32,573 nucleotides of DNA from an uncultured Prevotella sp. (GCA_946186115.1 CAMHLV010000037.1:1-32573), one strand, 5' to 3'; positions 7,509 through 15,353 are shown, counted from the stretch's first letter. The notes: generated from the sequence alone by a model not told the origin. Program-made: numbers and translations.

Positions 7509-8597
7509 ATGAAGAAAATTTTTACGCTAATTACGGTAGCACTTTGTGCTATGAGTATTAACGCTGCAGAGCAAGAGCCGGGATTCTATCCTGTGAAGAG
7601 CGTGGTATGGAAATCTATTACTTGGAAGAATGGTAACAACAAGAAAGACAAGGACAACAATGACATGCTTTTCCTGATGGGGACTGGTAACGGATATGCA
7701 ACCCTTCTGGCTGAGTATTATTACAGCGAAGATAAGAAAGACTATTTTACTCGTCCCGCTTATAGCTACATTAATTATGAGGCTGGTGAGACGGGTATTC
7801 CCGCTTATGGTCTGTATTATAAGTTCACTCCGAAGACCTCTGGTACGTTAAAATTCAAAACTTGGGTCAATAAGGGAAACCGTAAGACTTTTGTCGTCAA
7901 GGCTTCTACTGGTATGCCTTTGGAACCCTATGTGGATTACACGTTCGATGGTTATGTTAATGGCCAGAATACCAATACCGACCAGCCTAAAATAGACCCT
8001 GAGACAGGTGAACAGCAACTTGATAATGAAGGTAATCCTGTATGGATTCAGGTTCCTACTTATTTTACTGCTGAACAAATTAAGGCTCGTGTAGACGATG
8101 AGAATGCAACTCGTGCAGCAAAGGGTGATGCCCCCATTAATAAGTATGTCATTGAGAAGGGTAACCAGGCTGTTTGGGGATGGATTACGCTGAACGTAGA
8201 AGCAGGTGAGAGCTATGTTATTTATCAGCAGAGCTCACAGCTTGGCTTTGGTGGTTTCACATTCGGTAGTGACGAATACGTTTCTTGCCTTGATATGGGT
8301 GGCACCATTGTCTTAAATGAAGATTTTTCAAAAATTATTGACGAGAATGGTAATGCTACGAACGTTGATAATAGAGGTTCAGTTGTAAATTTCTCAACTG
8401 CCAATATGGATGTGGAGGCTGTAGGTGGTGCAGAACCTGAGTCTGTTGAGGCTGATTTCGATGCTACTGGTATTGTTAAGGTTAATGCAGAGACTCTGGA
8501 TGCTAAAGGTCCTATGCACAACCTTGCCGGTCAGAAGGTCGGTAAGAACTTCAAGGGTATTGTTCTTCTGAACGGCAAGAAGATGATTATGAAATAA
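7509..8597 (+). CDS. Secreted protein of unknown function with C-terminal sorting-type tail
   Basis: 362 aa. Residues 1-19 are a signal peptide (KK, then a hydrophobic core, cleaving after SINA). The mature part is not recognised: it is beta-rich, with aromatic repeats such as WKSITWKNGNN, a segment that looks like a carbohydrate- or ligand-binding beta-sandwich (YYKFTPKTSGTLKFKTWVNKG), and a Glu/Val-rich linker near residues 300-330. The last 26 residues carry NLAGQKV, then FKG, then NGKK, the same compact tail seen in the products at 26398, 28151 and 31366. It has its own promoter and a strong terminator, so it is monocistronic. It is probably surface-exposed or released; a binding role is only a guess. 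Confidence 0.85.
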   Translation: MKKIFTLITVALCAMSINAAEQEPGFYPVKSVVWKSITWKNGNNKKDKDNNDMLFLMGTGNGYATLLAEYYYSEDKKDYFTRPAYSYINYEAGETGIPAYGLYYKFTPKTSGTLKFKTWVNKGNRKTFVVKASTGMPLEPYVDYTFDGYVNGQNTNTDQPKIDPETGEQQLDNEGNPVWIQVPTYFTAEQIKARVDDENATRAAKGDAPINKYVIEKGNQAVWGWITLNVEAGESYVIYQQSSQLGFGGFTFGSDEYVSCLDMGGTIVLNEDFSKIIDENGNATNVDNRGSVVNFSTANMDVEAVGGAEPESVEADFDATGIVKVNAETLDAKGPMHNLAGQKVGKNFKGIVLLNGKKMIMK

Positions 8598-8628
8598 TCA
8601 AGTCATTTCGAAAGAGACAAAATTCCAT

Positions 8629-8661
8629 GAAAAGCGGAGCGCCTTGAGTGCTCCGCTTTTC
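8629..8661 (+). terminator. Intrinsic terminator after gene 7509
   Basis: A 12-bp perfect stem (8629-8640 with 8650-8661, GAAAAGCGGAGC and complement) with a 9-nt loop begins 31 nt after the stop codon. Confidence 0.85.
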
Positions 8662-8698
8662 TTATATCCCTAAAATCCGCAGGGAGTACAGGGCGATG

Positions 8699-8958
8699 AC
8701 AGATGACAGATGACAGTTGTTTAACTAAGCCCACTCCCTTCCCCTATACGACGCTATGGATACGTTGTATAGTGATATAATCGTATAATTATTGTATATT
8801 TTTATATTTATATACTTGTAAATATATATTATTATTATATACATTGTTATATAAATATAAATGAATATGTATATATGAATATAAATATAAAGAGGGTATG
8901 AGTGTTTGCATATAGGGATGGGAGGGGCATTGTAATTTAACTGTCATCTGTCATCTGT
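8699..8958. repeat. Inverted-repeat element with AT-rich core (MITE-like)
   Basis: A perfect 20-bp inverted pair, ACAGATGACAGATGACAGTT at 8699-8718 and its complement at 8939-8958, bounds a 220-bp segment. The pairing continues imperfectly inwards: CCCACTCCCTTCCCCTATA near 8730-8748 faces the complement of TATAGGGATGGGAGGGGC near 8911-8928. The centre (about 8760-8890) is almost pure A/T with many TATA steps. The outer arms are also tandem GATGACA repeats. No open frame fills it and no transposase is present. It could be a small non-autonomous element or a palindromic intergenic repeat. Confidence 0.55.
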
Positions 8959-8972
8959 AAGAGGATGCTAAT

Positions 8973-9031
8973 TTTACTTCAAGCAAAGTACTGTTTTACT
9001 TGAAGTAAAGCAGAGGTTTACTTCAAGTAAA
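8973..9031. promoter_or_regulatory. Three palindromic iterons with 22-bp period upstream of the pectinase gene
   Basis: TTTACTTCAAGCAAA (8973), TTTACTTGAAGTAAA (8995) and TTTACTTCAAGTAAA (9017) start exactly 22 bp apart, two helical turns. Copies 2 and 3 are perfect 7-bp dyads (TTTACTT/AAGTAAA) around one base; copy 1 has one mismatch. They end 77 bp before the -7 box of the PL1-CE8 gene. The arrangement looks like an array of operators for a dimeric regulator, though a dispersed intergenic repeat is not excluded. Confidence 0.5.
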
Positions 9032-9107
9032 TCGGACGAACAACAAATTTGCTGACTTTTAAGTATGTAGTGACATTATGCATTGTTATTCGTCTTAATA
9101 TTAGATA

Positions 9108-9115
9108 TATATTTG
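9108..9115 (+). promoter_or_regulatory. -7 box of the pectinase operon promoter
   Basis: TATATTTG matches TAnnTTTG and ends 8 nt before the ATG at 9124. A possible -33 TTG is at 9083-9085 (22-nt gap). The leader would be only a few nt. Confidence 0.55.
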
Positions 9116-9123
9116 AAGATTTT

Positions 9124-12100
9124 ATGAAGAAACAGATCTTATTATTGCTGGCTGTGCTACTGACAGGCGTATCCGCCATTGCACTAGCCTCATTGAACGG
9201 TTTAAATGCCGTGATTACTGTGACTTTCCAAGTAGACCCAGAAGGTGCTGGCGACGTCTTGTTGAGTGGTCAGAAGAAGACCAGTACCATGGCTTTCTCA
9301 AACCATGAGATGACAATTTCTGCTACGTCCAACCCAGGCTACAGCTTTGAAGGCTGGTATATTGACGGTGAGAAGAAAGGTTCCAATGCCTCGTCGTTTA
9401 CTTTTATGACGGCAGAGAGCGACATGACTGTTGTTGCCAAGTTCAATGTCTTGGCTGCCAGTTCGTTGACGCTGAAGGTGAAGGAAGGCAAGGGCTCTGT
9501 GAGCTTCGTCACTGAAGGTACTGTCGTGTCAGAAGGCTCTCGCAAATACACGACAGGCTCGGAAGTTACCGTATTGGCAACCCCAGTGAGAGGTAATGAA
9601 TTCGTACGATGGGAAGATAGTAATGGTAATGTGCTGGCAACTACTCGTCGTTACACCTTTACCATCCAAAACGACATCACATTGCAGGCAGTCTTCCAGG
9701 CTAAGGAGAACTACAAGGATGACCTCGTCGCCTTCCCCGGAGCTGAGGGATATGGCCGCTTTACCACCGGCGGACGCGCCTTCGATGACCGTGGCTCGAA
9801 AGTGTACTATGTCACCCGTTTGGATGATTCTGACGAGGAGGGAACCTTCCGTTGGGCTGTGAACACAGGAGACGATACACCCCGTACCGTGCTGTTCAAA
9901 GTGGCTGGTACTATTTATCTGACCAGAAATGTTGACGTCAAATCGAACACCACTATTGCCGGACAAACGGCGCCTGCCGGTGGCATTTGCTTGGCAGGCT
10001 ACAGGGTAAAGCTGGGCTCTAATATCATTATCCGTCATATCCGTTTCCGTGCCGGTGACTTGCCCAACAAGAGCATGTCGCCTCTTGGTGTGGAGAATGT
10101 GGAGAACGTCGTACTCGACCATTGTAGCTTTGGATGGTCGATGGAAGAGAACCTGACGTTGTATGACAACAACAAGACCACCACGCAGTGGTGCATCTTC
10201 GCCGAGGGTCTTTACAACTCACGCAACGAAAAGGGAGCCCGTGCCTATGGTGCCCAGTGGGGCGGCAAGCGCAGCACGATGCATCACTGCCTGTTTGCCA
10301 ACAACAACAGCCGCTCGCCGCGCTTCAACGGTGTGCGTCCGGAGAATCATGACCGCCAGGCCATCAATGAATTCACGAACAATGTCATCTACAACTGGGG
10401 CAGTGTGAATGCCATCTATGGCGGTGAGAACTCTGCCGGCGGTGCCACCGACTACAACCGCGTCTATATGATTAACAACTACTACCGTCCAGGCCCTGCT
10501 ACCAAGGATGCTACCAGCAGCCGCCGCTATTGGTGCTCGGCCAGCGGTGAAATGGACGGTGTGGGACAATGGTATCTGAAGGGTAATAAGTTTGAGCTTA
10601 GTAGCAAGTGGGCGCCCTCCAGTAACATCTGGAAAGACGAGGAACTACAGAAGGTGAACAGCGACAACTACTACGGATTCGTGTCGAACAACTCGTCGCG
10701 TGCTATGAATTTCTGGTCACTCTCGCCATCGCAGGCTTTAGCCGACAAGGCACTGCTCACTGAGCCCGTTGCCGGTGAACTCACCTATACCAACTACGAG
10801 ACGGCCGATGCTGCCTACCAGAAGGTGGTGACGCAGGCCGGTGCTTCGCTGCCTCGCTACGACGAGGTGGATGCCCGTGTCTTGGCTGAGGCTGCCGGTA
10901 CACTAGACCCACAGTTTGGTGGTGACCGCGGCAATAAGCTGGGCATTATCGACTCACCCAGCAACATCACCCTGCAGTCGCACGACGACTTCGTAGCCCT
11001 CTATGAGGGTGATAAAGCCGAGGACAATGCTGAGATTGACGTCACCTGCTATCCCCGTCTGCAAATGGACGACTACGACTGCCGCGTCATGGATACTGAT
11101 GGCGACGGCTTGCCTGATGATTACGAAACCAGTGTAGGATTGAATCCCAACGATGCCAGCGACGGCCAGTTGCTGACTGCCAGCGGCTACTCCAACCTGG
11201 AAGTGTTCCTCAACGGTGTGGCCGACCGGACGATTGACATGAGCCAGTACACCGTGCATCAGCCCGCGGCAATGGCCAACCGTTTCAATGCCGTTGTAGC
11301 ACAGGACGGCAGCGGCGACTACACCAACATCCAGGATGCCGTCAATGCCGCTCCTGGCAATTCTCCTTATTACATATTTATCAAGGCAGGTACGTACGAG
11401 GGACACGTGCAGATTGACAAGGCCAACGTACACCTGACGGGGCAGTCGCGTGAGAACACCATCATCTCTTGGAACAAGACCAATGCTGACGGTGGCGGTG
11501 TGGACAAGGCTTCGACAATCAATGTAACTGCCAACGATGTTTCGTTTGACAACCTCACCATCCGCAATACTCGTATCAACGAGGGGCAGGCATTGGCTCT
11601 CTATACCAAGGCCGACCGTGTCAGCATCACCAGTTGCAATCTGGAGGGCTGGCAGGATACTTATCGTACGGGTAAGGATGGCCAGCGTCATATCGTCCGC
11701 AACAGTAAGGTTACGGGAACTACCGACTTCATCTATGGTGCTGGCGAGGTGCTTTTCGACGATGTGACGCTGCATGTGCTTCGAACCTCCAATGTCATTG
11801 TGGCACCTGACCATAGCAGTGCAAGCTATGGCTATGTGTTCCGCAATGCTACCATCACCGCTGCTCAGTCAGGCAGCCAGACCCATTTGGGCCGTCCTTG
11901 GGGCAATACGCCAAAGGTCTCCTACCTCAATACCCGTCTTACCAGCGGTGTCAGTATTCCCGCTGAAGGTTGGCAGGACATGGGCGGACTACCCATACGG
12001 ATGGCAGAGTATAACACCATGGATGCCAACGGCAATGCCATCGACCTGAGCCAGCGCAAGACGTCGTTTACTGCCGATGGCAAGACCTCGTCTAGCAAGG

Positions 12101-12558
12101 CCGTGCTCAGCAAGCTGGAGGCCGACAGCTACAAGCTCGACTATATGTTGCGCGGCACGGATGAGTGGGATGCCGACTGGCAGGCATTCATCCTGCCTGC
12201 TCCCCAGTTGACGGTCAGTGGCAACACTGCCACGTGGACTGACCGTACTGGCTATGCCCAGTGCTATATGGTTACCCTCGACGGCAAGGCCACCATTACC
12301 ATGTCCAATAGCATCAACACCGGTGGCGCACAGTATGTGACAGTGCAGTCGGTCAGCGCCTATGGTGTGCTGAGCGAGCTGGCAGCTTCGGGCACTCCTA
12401 CTGGTATCAGTAGCCTGACCTCGGGAGCCGAGGTGGTGGGACGGCAGTATTATACTGCTGACGGTCGCCGTGTCAATCGTCTGCAGCATGGCGTGAACAT
12501 CATCCGCGAGACATTGGCTAATGGTACGACACGTACAATCACGGTAGTCGCAAAATGA
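9124..12558 (+). CDS. Secreted pectate lyase (PL1) fused to pectin methylesterase (CE8)
   Basis: 1144 aa from the ATG at 9124, which opens a signal peptide (MKKQILLLLAVLLTG); the frame extends to 9049 but that adds residues upstream of the promoter. In order: two InlB/Flg_new-type beta repeats (about 35-195, with GYSFEGWYIDG and GNEFVRWED); a PL1 parallel beta-helix (about 200-640; FPGAEGYGRFTTGG, TTIAGQTAPAGG, LDHCSFGWSMEEN, NNNSRSPRFNG); a Ca-binding-like DTDGDGLPDDYE (about 657); then CE8 (about 720-955) with all five PME motifs: GTYEGH, GQALAL, WQDT, DFIYG, LGRPW, including the catalytic Gln, Asp and Arg. The last segment ends in a sorting-type tail (YYTADGRRV). The product should remove methyl esters from homogalacturonan and cleave it by beta-elimination outside the cytoplasm. 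It overlaps the next lyase gene by 4 bp (ATGA). Confidence 0.93.
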   Translation: MKKQILLLLAVLLTGVSAIALASLNGLNAVITVTFQVDPEGAGDVLLSGQKKTSTMAFSNHEMTISATSNPGYSFEGWYIDGEKKGSNASSFTFMTAESDMTVVAKFNVLAASSLTLKVKEGKGSVSFVTEGTVVSEGSRKYTTGSEVTVLATPVRGNEFVRWEDSNGNVLATTRRYTFTIQNDITLQAVFQAKENYKDDLVAFPGAEGYGRFTTGGRAFDDRGSKVYYVTRLDDSDEEGTFRWAVNTGDDTPRTVLFKVAGTIYLTRNVDVKSNTTIAGQTAPAGGICLAGYRVKLGSNIIIRHIRFRAGDLPNKSMSPLGVENVENVVLDHCSFGWSMEENLTLYDNNKTTTQWCIFAEGLYNSRNEKGARAYGAQWGGKRSTMHHCLFANNNSRSPRFNGVRPENHDRQAINEFTNNVIYNWGSVNAIYGGENSAGGATDYNRVYMINNYYRPGPATKDATSSRRYWCSASGEMDGVGQWYLKGNKFELSSKWAPSSNIWKDEELQKVNSDNYYGFVSNNSSRAMNFWSLSPSQALADKALLTEPVAGELTYTNYETADAAYQKVVTQAGASLPRYDEVDARVLAEAAGTLDPQFGGDRGNKLGIIDSPSNITLQSHDDFVALYEGDKAEDNAEIDVTCYPRLQMDDYDCRVMDTDGDGLPDDYETSVGLNPNDASDGQLLTASGYSNLEVFLNGVADRTIDMSQYTVHQPAAMANRFNAVVAQDGSGDYTNIQDAVNAAPGNSPYYIFIKAGTYEGHVQIDKANVHLTGQSRENTIISWNKTNADGGGVDKASTINVTANDVSFDNLTIRNTRINEGQALALYTKADRVSITSCNLEGWQDTYRTGKDGQRHIVRNSKVTGTTDFIYGAGEVLFDDVTLHVLRTSNVIVAPDHSSASYGYVFRNATITAAQSGSQTHLGRPWGNTPKVSYLNTRLTSGVSIPAEGWQDMGGLPIRMAEYNTMDANGNAIDLSQRKTSFTADGKTSSSKAVLSKLEADSYKLDYMLRGTDEWDADWQAFILPAPQLTVSGNTATWTDRTGYAQCYMVTLDGKATITMSNSINTGGAQYVTVQSVSAYGVLSELAASGTPTGISSLTSGAEVVGRQYYTADGRRVNRLQHGVNIIRETLANGTTRTITVVAK

Positions 12559-14033
12559 TAATTGTGAAGAAGATACTCACTCTGTTGACTGTCGCGCTGG
12601 CTGCCGTGGGCAGTCAGGCGCAGCAGCGCATACAGGCTTTCCCCACTGCTGAAGGCTTTGGCAAGTATGCCTCTGGTGGCCGTGGTGGCAAGGTGGTCGA
12701 GGTGACTACTCTTGCTGATAGCGGCGAGGGCTCGTTGCGTTGGGCCCTGACTGAGGCTGGTCGCGAGAATGCTACCATCGTTTTCCGCGTCAGTGGTATC
12801 ATCGATATAGGACCCAATCCGCAGCGCAAGGGCGAATGCTCCATCCGTGCCAAACTGAAGAACGTCACCATTGCCGGACAGACGGCACCTGGCGAGGGCA
12901 TCCTGTTGAGGGGCGGAAAACTTAATTTGGGCGGATCGGATAATGTCATTATTCGAAACATCCGCTCCCGCTTGGGTGTCAAGACTCTTGAGCGCAATGA
13001 GGGCGAGAGTGATGATCAGTATAAGAAACGTTGCTTCATAGATGGTGGTGCCATAGGTATTGAAAATGCTACCAATATCATCATCGATCACTGCTGCTTC
13101 GGATGGAGCGGCGAAGAGAATATGACCATGTACGACAACCATTTCACGACAGTGCAGTGGTGTATCGTCCATGAAGGACTCTACGATGCAGGTCATAAGA
13201 AAGGGGTTCGTGGCTATGGTGCTCAGTGGGGTGGTTCACCGGCAACTTTCCATCATAATCTGTTGGCTAACAATGACAGCCGCTCAGCCCGCATCAATGG
13301 GGCCACCAACCCGAAAGCCGACAAGAATGTGTTTCTGGAATACCAGAATAATGTCAACTTCAACTGGGGCCGCGGCAACTCGTGCTATGGCGGTGAGAAC
13401 GAGGCAGGGGAGGGTAGCACCCATGAATGCAACTTCGTTGGTAATTACTATAAGCCAGGTCCTGCACATCCTGATGATAATGTCTTTATAGAAATATCTT
13501 CCGCCCGCAAGGGTAAGACACTTACCGGCCCGTCTGTCTGGTATTTCTCAGACAACGTGATGGAAGGACAGAAAACCAAGGATAACTGGCAGTATATCAG
13601 CAATCGTACAGACTTCTCCCAGGGACAGATGAAATCTGAGAATCTCGTCACAAAGGCGGAATATGAGTCTTACCTGACACCTGCAGAGTCTGCAAGGAAA
13701 GCCTATAAACACGTACTTCAGAAGGCGGGTACCATCCATCGTGATGCTGTTGAACTCCGTATCGTGCAGGATGTCAAGAGCGGACGTCCACGATATTGTG
13801 GGCAAGGGGCTGGCAAGCAAGGCATCATCGATTCTCCTGCCGACGCTGATGGTTGGCCAGAGTATATTGCTGCTAATCCCGTCGTAGATAATGACCACGA
13901 CGGAATGGCCGATGACTGGGAATTGAAACATGGGCTGAATCCCTCGGATCCAGCAGACCGCAACAATATCATCTCCAAGGCTGGCTATACGGCCCTTGAG
14001 GTGTATCTGAACTCGCTCATGGGCGAAAATTAA
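12555..14033 (+). CDS. Secreted pectate lyase, PL1 family
   Basis: 492 aa. Signal peptide at residues 1-22 (MIIVKKILTLLTVALAAVGS, then QAQQ). The rest is a PL1 beta-helix parallel to that of the preceding protein: FPTAEGFGKYASGGRGG, LRWALTEAGRENATIVF, VTIAGQTAPGEGILLRGG, IDHCCFGWSGEENMTMYD and NNDSRSARING. It ends with a Ca-binding-like DNDHDGMADDWELKHGLNP module, the counterpart of the module joining the two catalytic domains of its neighbour, but has no CE8 domain and no clear sorting tail. It should cleave de-esterified homogalacturonan by Ca-dependent beta-elimination. The ATG lies within the stop of the previous gene (ATGA), so translation is coupled. It is convergent with mnmA, with only 8 nt between the stop codons and no obvious terminator. 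Confidence 0.93.
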   Translation: MIIVKKILTLLTVALAAVGSQAQQRIQAFPTAEGFGKYASGGRGGKVVEVTTLADSGEGSLRWALTEAGRENATIVFRVSGIIDIGPNPQRKGECSIRAKLKNVTIAGQTAPGEGILLRGGKLNLGGSDNVIIRNIRSRLGVKTLERNEGESDDQYKKRCFIDGGAIGIENATNIIIDHCCFGWSGEENMTMYDNHFTTVQWCIVHEGLYDAGHKKGVRGYGAQWGGSPATFHHNLLANNDSRSARINGATNPKADKNVFLEYQNNVNFNWGRGNSCYGGENEAGEGSTHECNFVGNYYKPGPAHPDDNVFIEISSARKGKTLTGPSVWYFSDNVMEGQKTKDNWQYISNRTDFSQGQMKSENLVTKAEYESYLTPAESARKAYKHVLQKAGTIHRDAVELRIVQDVKSGRPRYCGQGAGKQGIIDSPADADGWPEYIAANPVVDNDHDGMADDWELKHGLNPSDPADRNNIISKAGYTALEVYLNSLMGEN

Positions 14034-14041
14034 ATTAGGAA

Positions 14042-15136
14042 TTAGACTGTTATCTCGCCACTGCCGTAGCATCGGTGGTGGCGATTGTCGTATATGACGC
14101 AGAACTGGCCTGGTGCCACTCCGTGAATGGGAGCTGCAGCCCGAACGGTATAAATGCCGTTGCCGGTAGCCTCTAATGTGGCAGGCAGAAATTCTGGTGT
14201 GTGTCTGATTTTCAGTGTTACGTCATGCGGCGGCAACTGCCCGTTGATGCTGTGGAAGTCGCGTATGGGGAATTCCTGCTTGTAGGCCGTCTGCGGGTCG
14301 TAGCCGTGGGAAACATAGATAATATTCTGTTCTACGTCTTTCTTCACCACAAACCATGGTCCGCCTCCGAAGCCCATGCCCTTGCGCTGACCGATGGTGT
14401 GGAACCAGTGGCCACGGTGCTTGCCTATCAGTTTGCCCGTCTCCAGTTCAACGACATCGCCAGGCAGTTCGCCTAAGTAGCGGCGGATATAGTCGTTATA
14501 GTTTATTTTTCCTAAGAAGCAAATCCCCTGTGAGTCACGGCGATGGGCAGGAGCCAGATGTTCGCGCTCAGCAATCTCGCGCACCTCTTCTTTCATCATG
14601 TGGCCTATCGGGAAGAGCGCTTTCTGGAGTTGCCAGTCGTATATCTGTGCCAAGAAGTCGGTCTGGTCCTTTACGGGGTCGGGACTGGTGCAAAGCCATT
14701 TCAATTTACTATTTGACAATTTACAATTTACAATTTCCTCCTCCTCTGTTGTCGCATAGTGGCCGGTGGCGATGAGGTCGTAGTCGTGGCCGCGCTTCTC
14801 GTGGAAGGCTCCGAACTTGATGAGTCGGTTGCACATGACGTCGGGGTTGGGAGTCATGCCAGAGCGTACCTTGTCCATTGTGTACTTAGTTACCTGATCC
14901 CAGTATTCGCGATGGCAGTCAACAACCTCTAGCTTGCAGCCGTATTTGTGGCTGACGGCGGTAGCCATTTCCAGGTCCTCTTCAGACGAGCAGTCCCACT
15001 CTTCTTCTTCCTCAGGTCCTATCTTGATGTAGAAACAGTCGGGCTGTAGTCCCTGGCGCACCAGTTCATAGAGCACCACGGAGGAGTCAACGCCTCCAGA
15101 CAGCAGTACGGCAATCTTCTTGTCTTGTAGATTCAT
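14042..15136 (-). CDS. mnmA: tRNA-specific 2-thiouridylase MnmA
   Basis: 364 aa from the ATG at 15136 (MNLQDKKIAVLLSGGVDSS). MnmA adenylates U34 of Lys, Glu and Gln tRNAs and transfers sulfur to give s2U. Seen: the PP-loop SGGVDSS (residues 13-19), the first catalytic Cys in NPDVMCN, KDQTDFL, the second catalytic Cys in SQGICFLG, and the C-terminal beta-barrel ending CYGSGEITV. The longer open frame to 15256 would start upstream of the -7 box at 15142-15149, so 15136 is preferred, making the mRNA practically leaderless. Odd: between HYATT and KDQ the protein is about 10 residues longer than usual; that stretch (EIVNCKLSNSKLK) is encoded by AT-rich repeat DNA at 14701-14736. It is on the periphery of the PP-loop domain, so function is probably kept. 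Confidence 0.95.
   Translation of the reverse strand: MNLQDKKIAVLLSGGVDSSVVLYELVRQGLQPDCFYIKIGPEEEEEWDCSSEEDLEMATAVSHKYGCKLEVVDCHREYWDQVTKYTMDKVRSGMTPNPDVMCNRLIKFGAFHEKRGHDYDLIATGHYATTEEEEIVNCKLSNSKLKWLCTSPDPVKDQTDFLAQIYDWQLQKALFPIGHMMKEEVREIAEREHLAPAHRRDSQGICFLGKINYNDYIRRYLGELPGDVVELETGKLIGKHRGHWFHTIGQRKGMGFGGGPWFVVKKDVEQNIIYVSHGYDPQTAYKQEFPIRDFHSINGQLPPHDVTLKIRHTPEFLPATLEATGNGIYTVRAAAPIHGVAPGQFCVIYDNRHHRCYGSGEITV
14701..14736. repeat. AT-rich repeat embedded in frame in mnmA
   Basis: The plus strand is a run of TTTACAATT/TTTACTATT units, like the intergenic repeat at 6371-6407. Read on the minus strand it stays in frame and gives IVNCKLSNSKLK, in the variable stretch between the HY and KDQ motifs of MnmA. 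Confidence 0.55.
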
Positions 15137-15141
15137 GGGTG

Positions 15142-15172
15142 CAAAGGTACGAATAAGCGAGAACAATACAAA
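15142..15172 (-). promoter_or_regulatory. mnmA promoter
   Basis: The complement has TTTG at 15172-15169 and TACCTTTG at 15149-15142, with a 19-nt gap. The -7 box ends 5 nt from the ATG at 15136. Confidence 0.7.
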
Positions 15173-15255
15173 ATGAAAAACCTTTTTTTCATTTTTATTG
15201 TCGAGCGAAAGTGCCTTCGGCGAAGCCAGAGGTACGAATAAGCGAGAACAATACA
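15145..15255. repeat. 26-bp perfect direct repeat in the mnmA upstream region
   Basis: A 26-bp string beginning AGGTACGAATAAGCGAGAAC occurs at 15145-15170 and again, unchanged, at 15230-15255, 85 bp apart. A run AAAAACCTTTTTTT also follows each copy (near 15176 and 15288). The first copy overlaps the active mnmA promoter; in the second the -7 box reads TACCTCTG, so it looks like a duplicated and decayed promoter. Confidence 0.7.
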
Positions 15256-15256
15256 C

Positions 15257-15282
15257 GATTTTGTCCTTAAGCGGACAAAATC
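15257..15282. other. Perfect 10-bp stem hairpin in the divergent mnmA/CotH intergenic region
   Basis: GATTTTGTCC (15257-15266) pairs with GGACAAAATC (15273-15282) around a 6-nt loop. It lies between two divergent promoters, has no adjacent T-run on either strand, and so looks more like an operator or decayed element than a terminator. Confidence 0.5.
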
Positions 15283-15345
15283 TTCAGAAAAACCTTTTTT
15301 TTGCAATTTTAATTCGCTATATTCGTTTTTGTCGCAAACTTAGAG

Positions 15346-15353
15346 TAACTTTG
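15346..15353 (+). promoter_or_regulatory. -7 box of the CotH operon promoter
   Basis: TAACTTTG matches TAnnTTTG, 35 nt upstream of the ATG at 15389. A TTTTTG run at 15326-15331 is closer (14-nt gap) than a normal -33 element. Confidence 0.55.

Noticed and set aside
8699..8720. Tandem GATGACA as a coding repeat or microsatellite only
   Set aside because: The same string occurs inverted at 8939-8958 with further inner pairing, so it is treated as an inverted-repeat element arm.
9049..9123. 25-residue N-terminal extension of the pectinase fusion
   Set aside because: It is AT-rich, contains the promoter, and would bury the signal peptide, which starts cleanly at the ATG at 9124.
10954..11814. 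286-codon minus-strand open frame
   Set aside because: Antisense to the CE8 domain of the pectinase fusion, whose five catalytic motifs are on the plus strand; no support on the minus strand.
12450..13196. 248-codon minus-strand open frame
   Set aside because: Antisense to the end of the fusion gene and the start of the second pectate lyase, both clearly coding.
15137..15256. Longer N-terminus for MnmA
   Set aside because: It would lie upstream of a perfect promoter and includes the 26-bp repeat; MnmA proteins begin just before the PP-loop as in the shorter frame.
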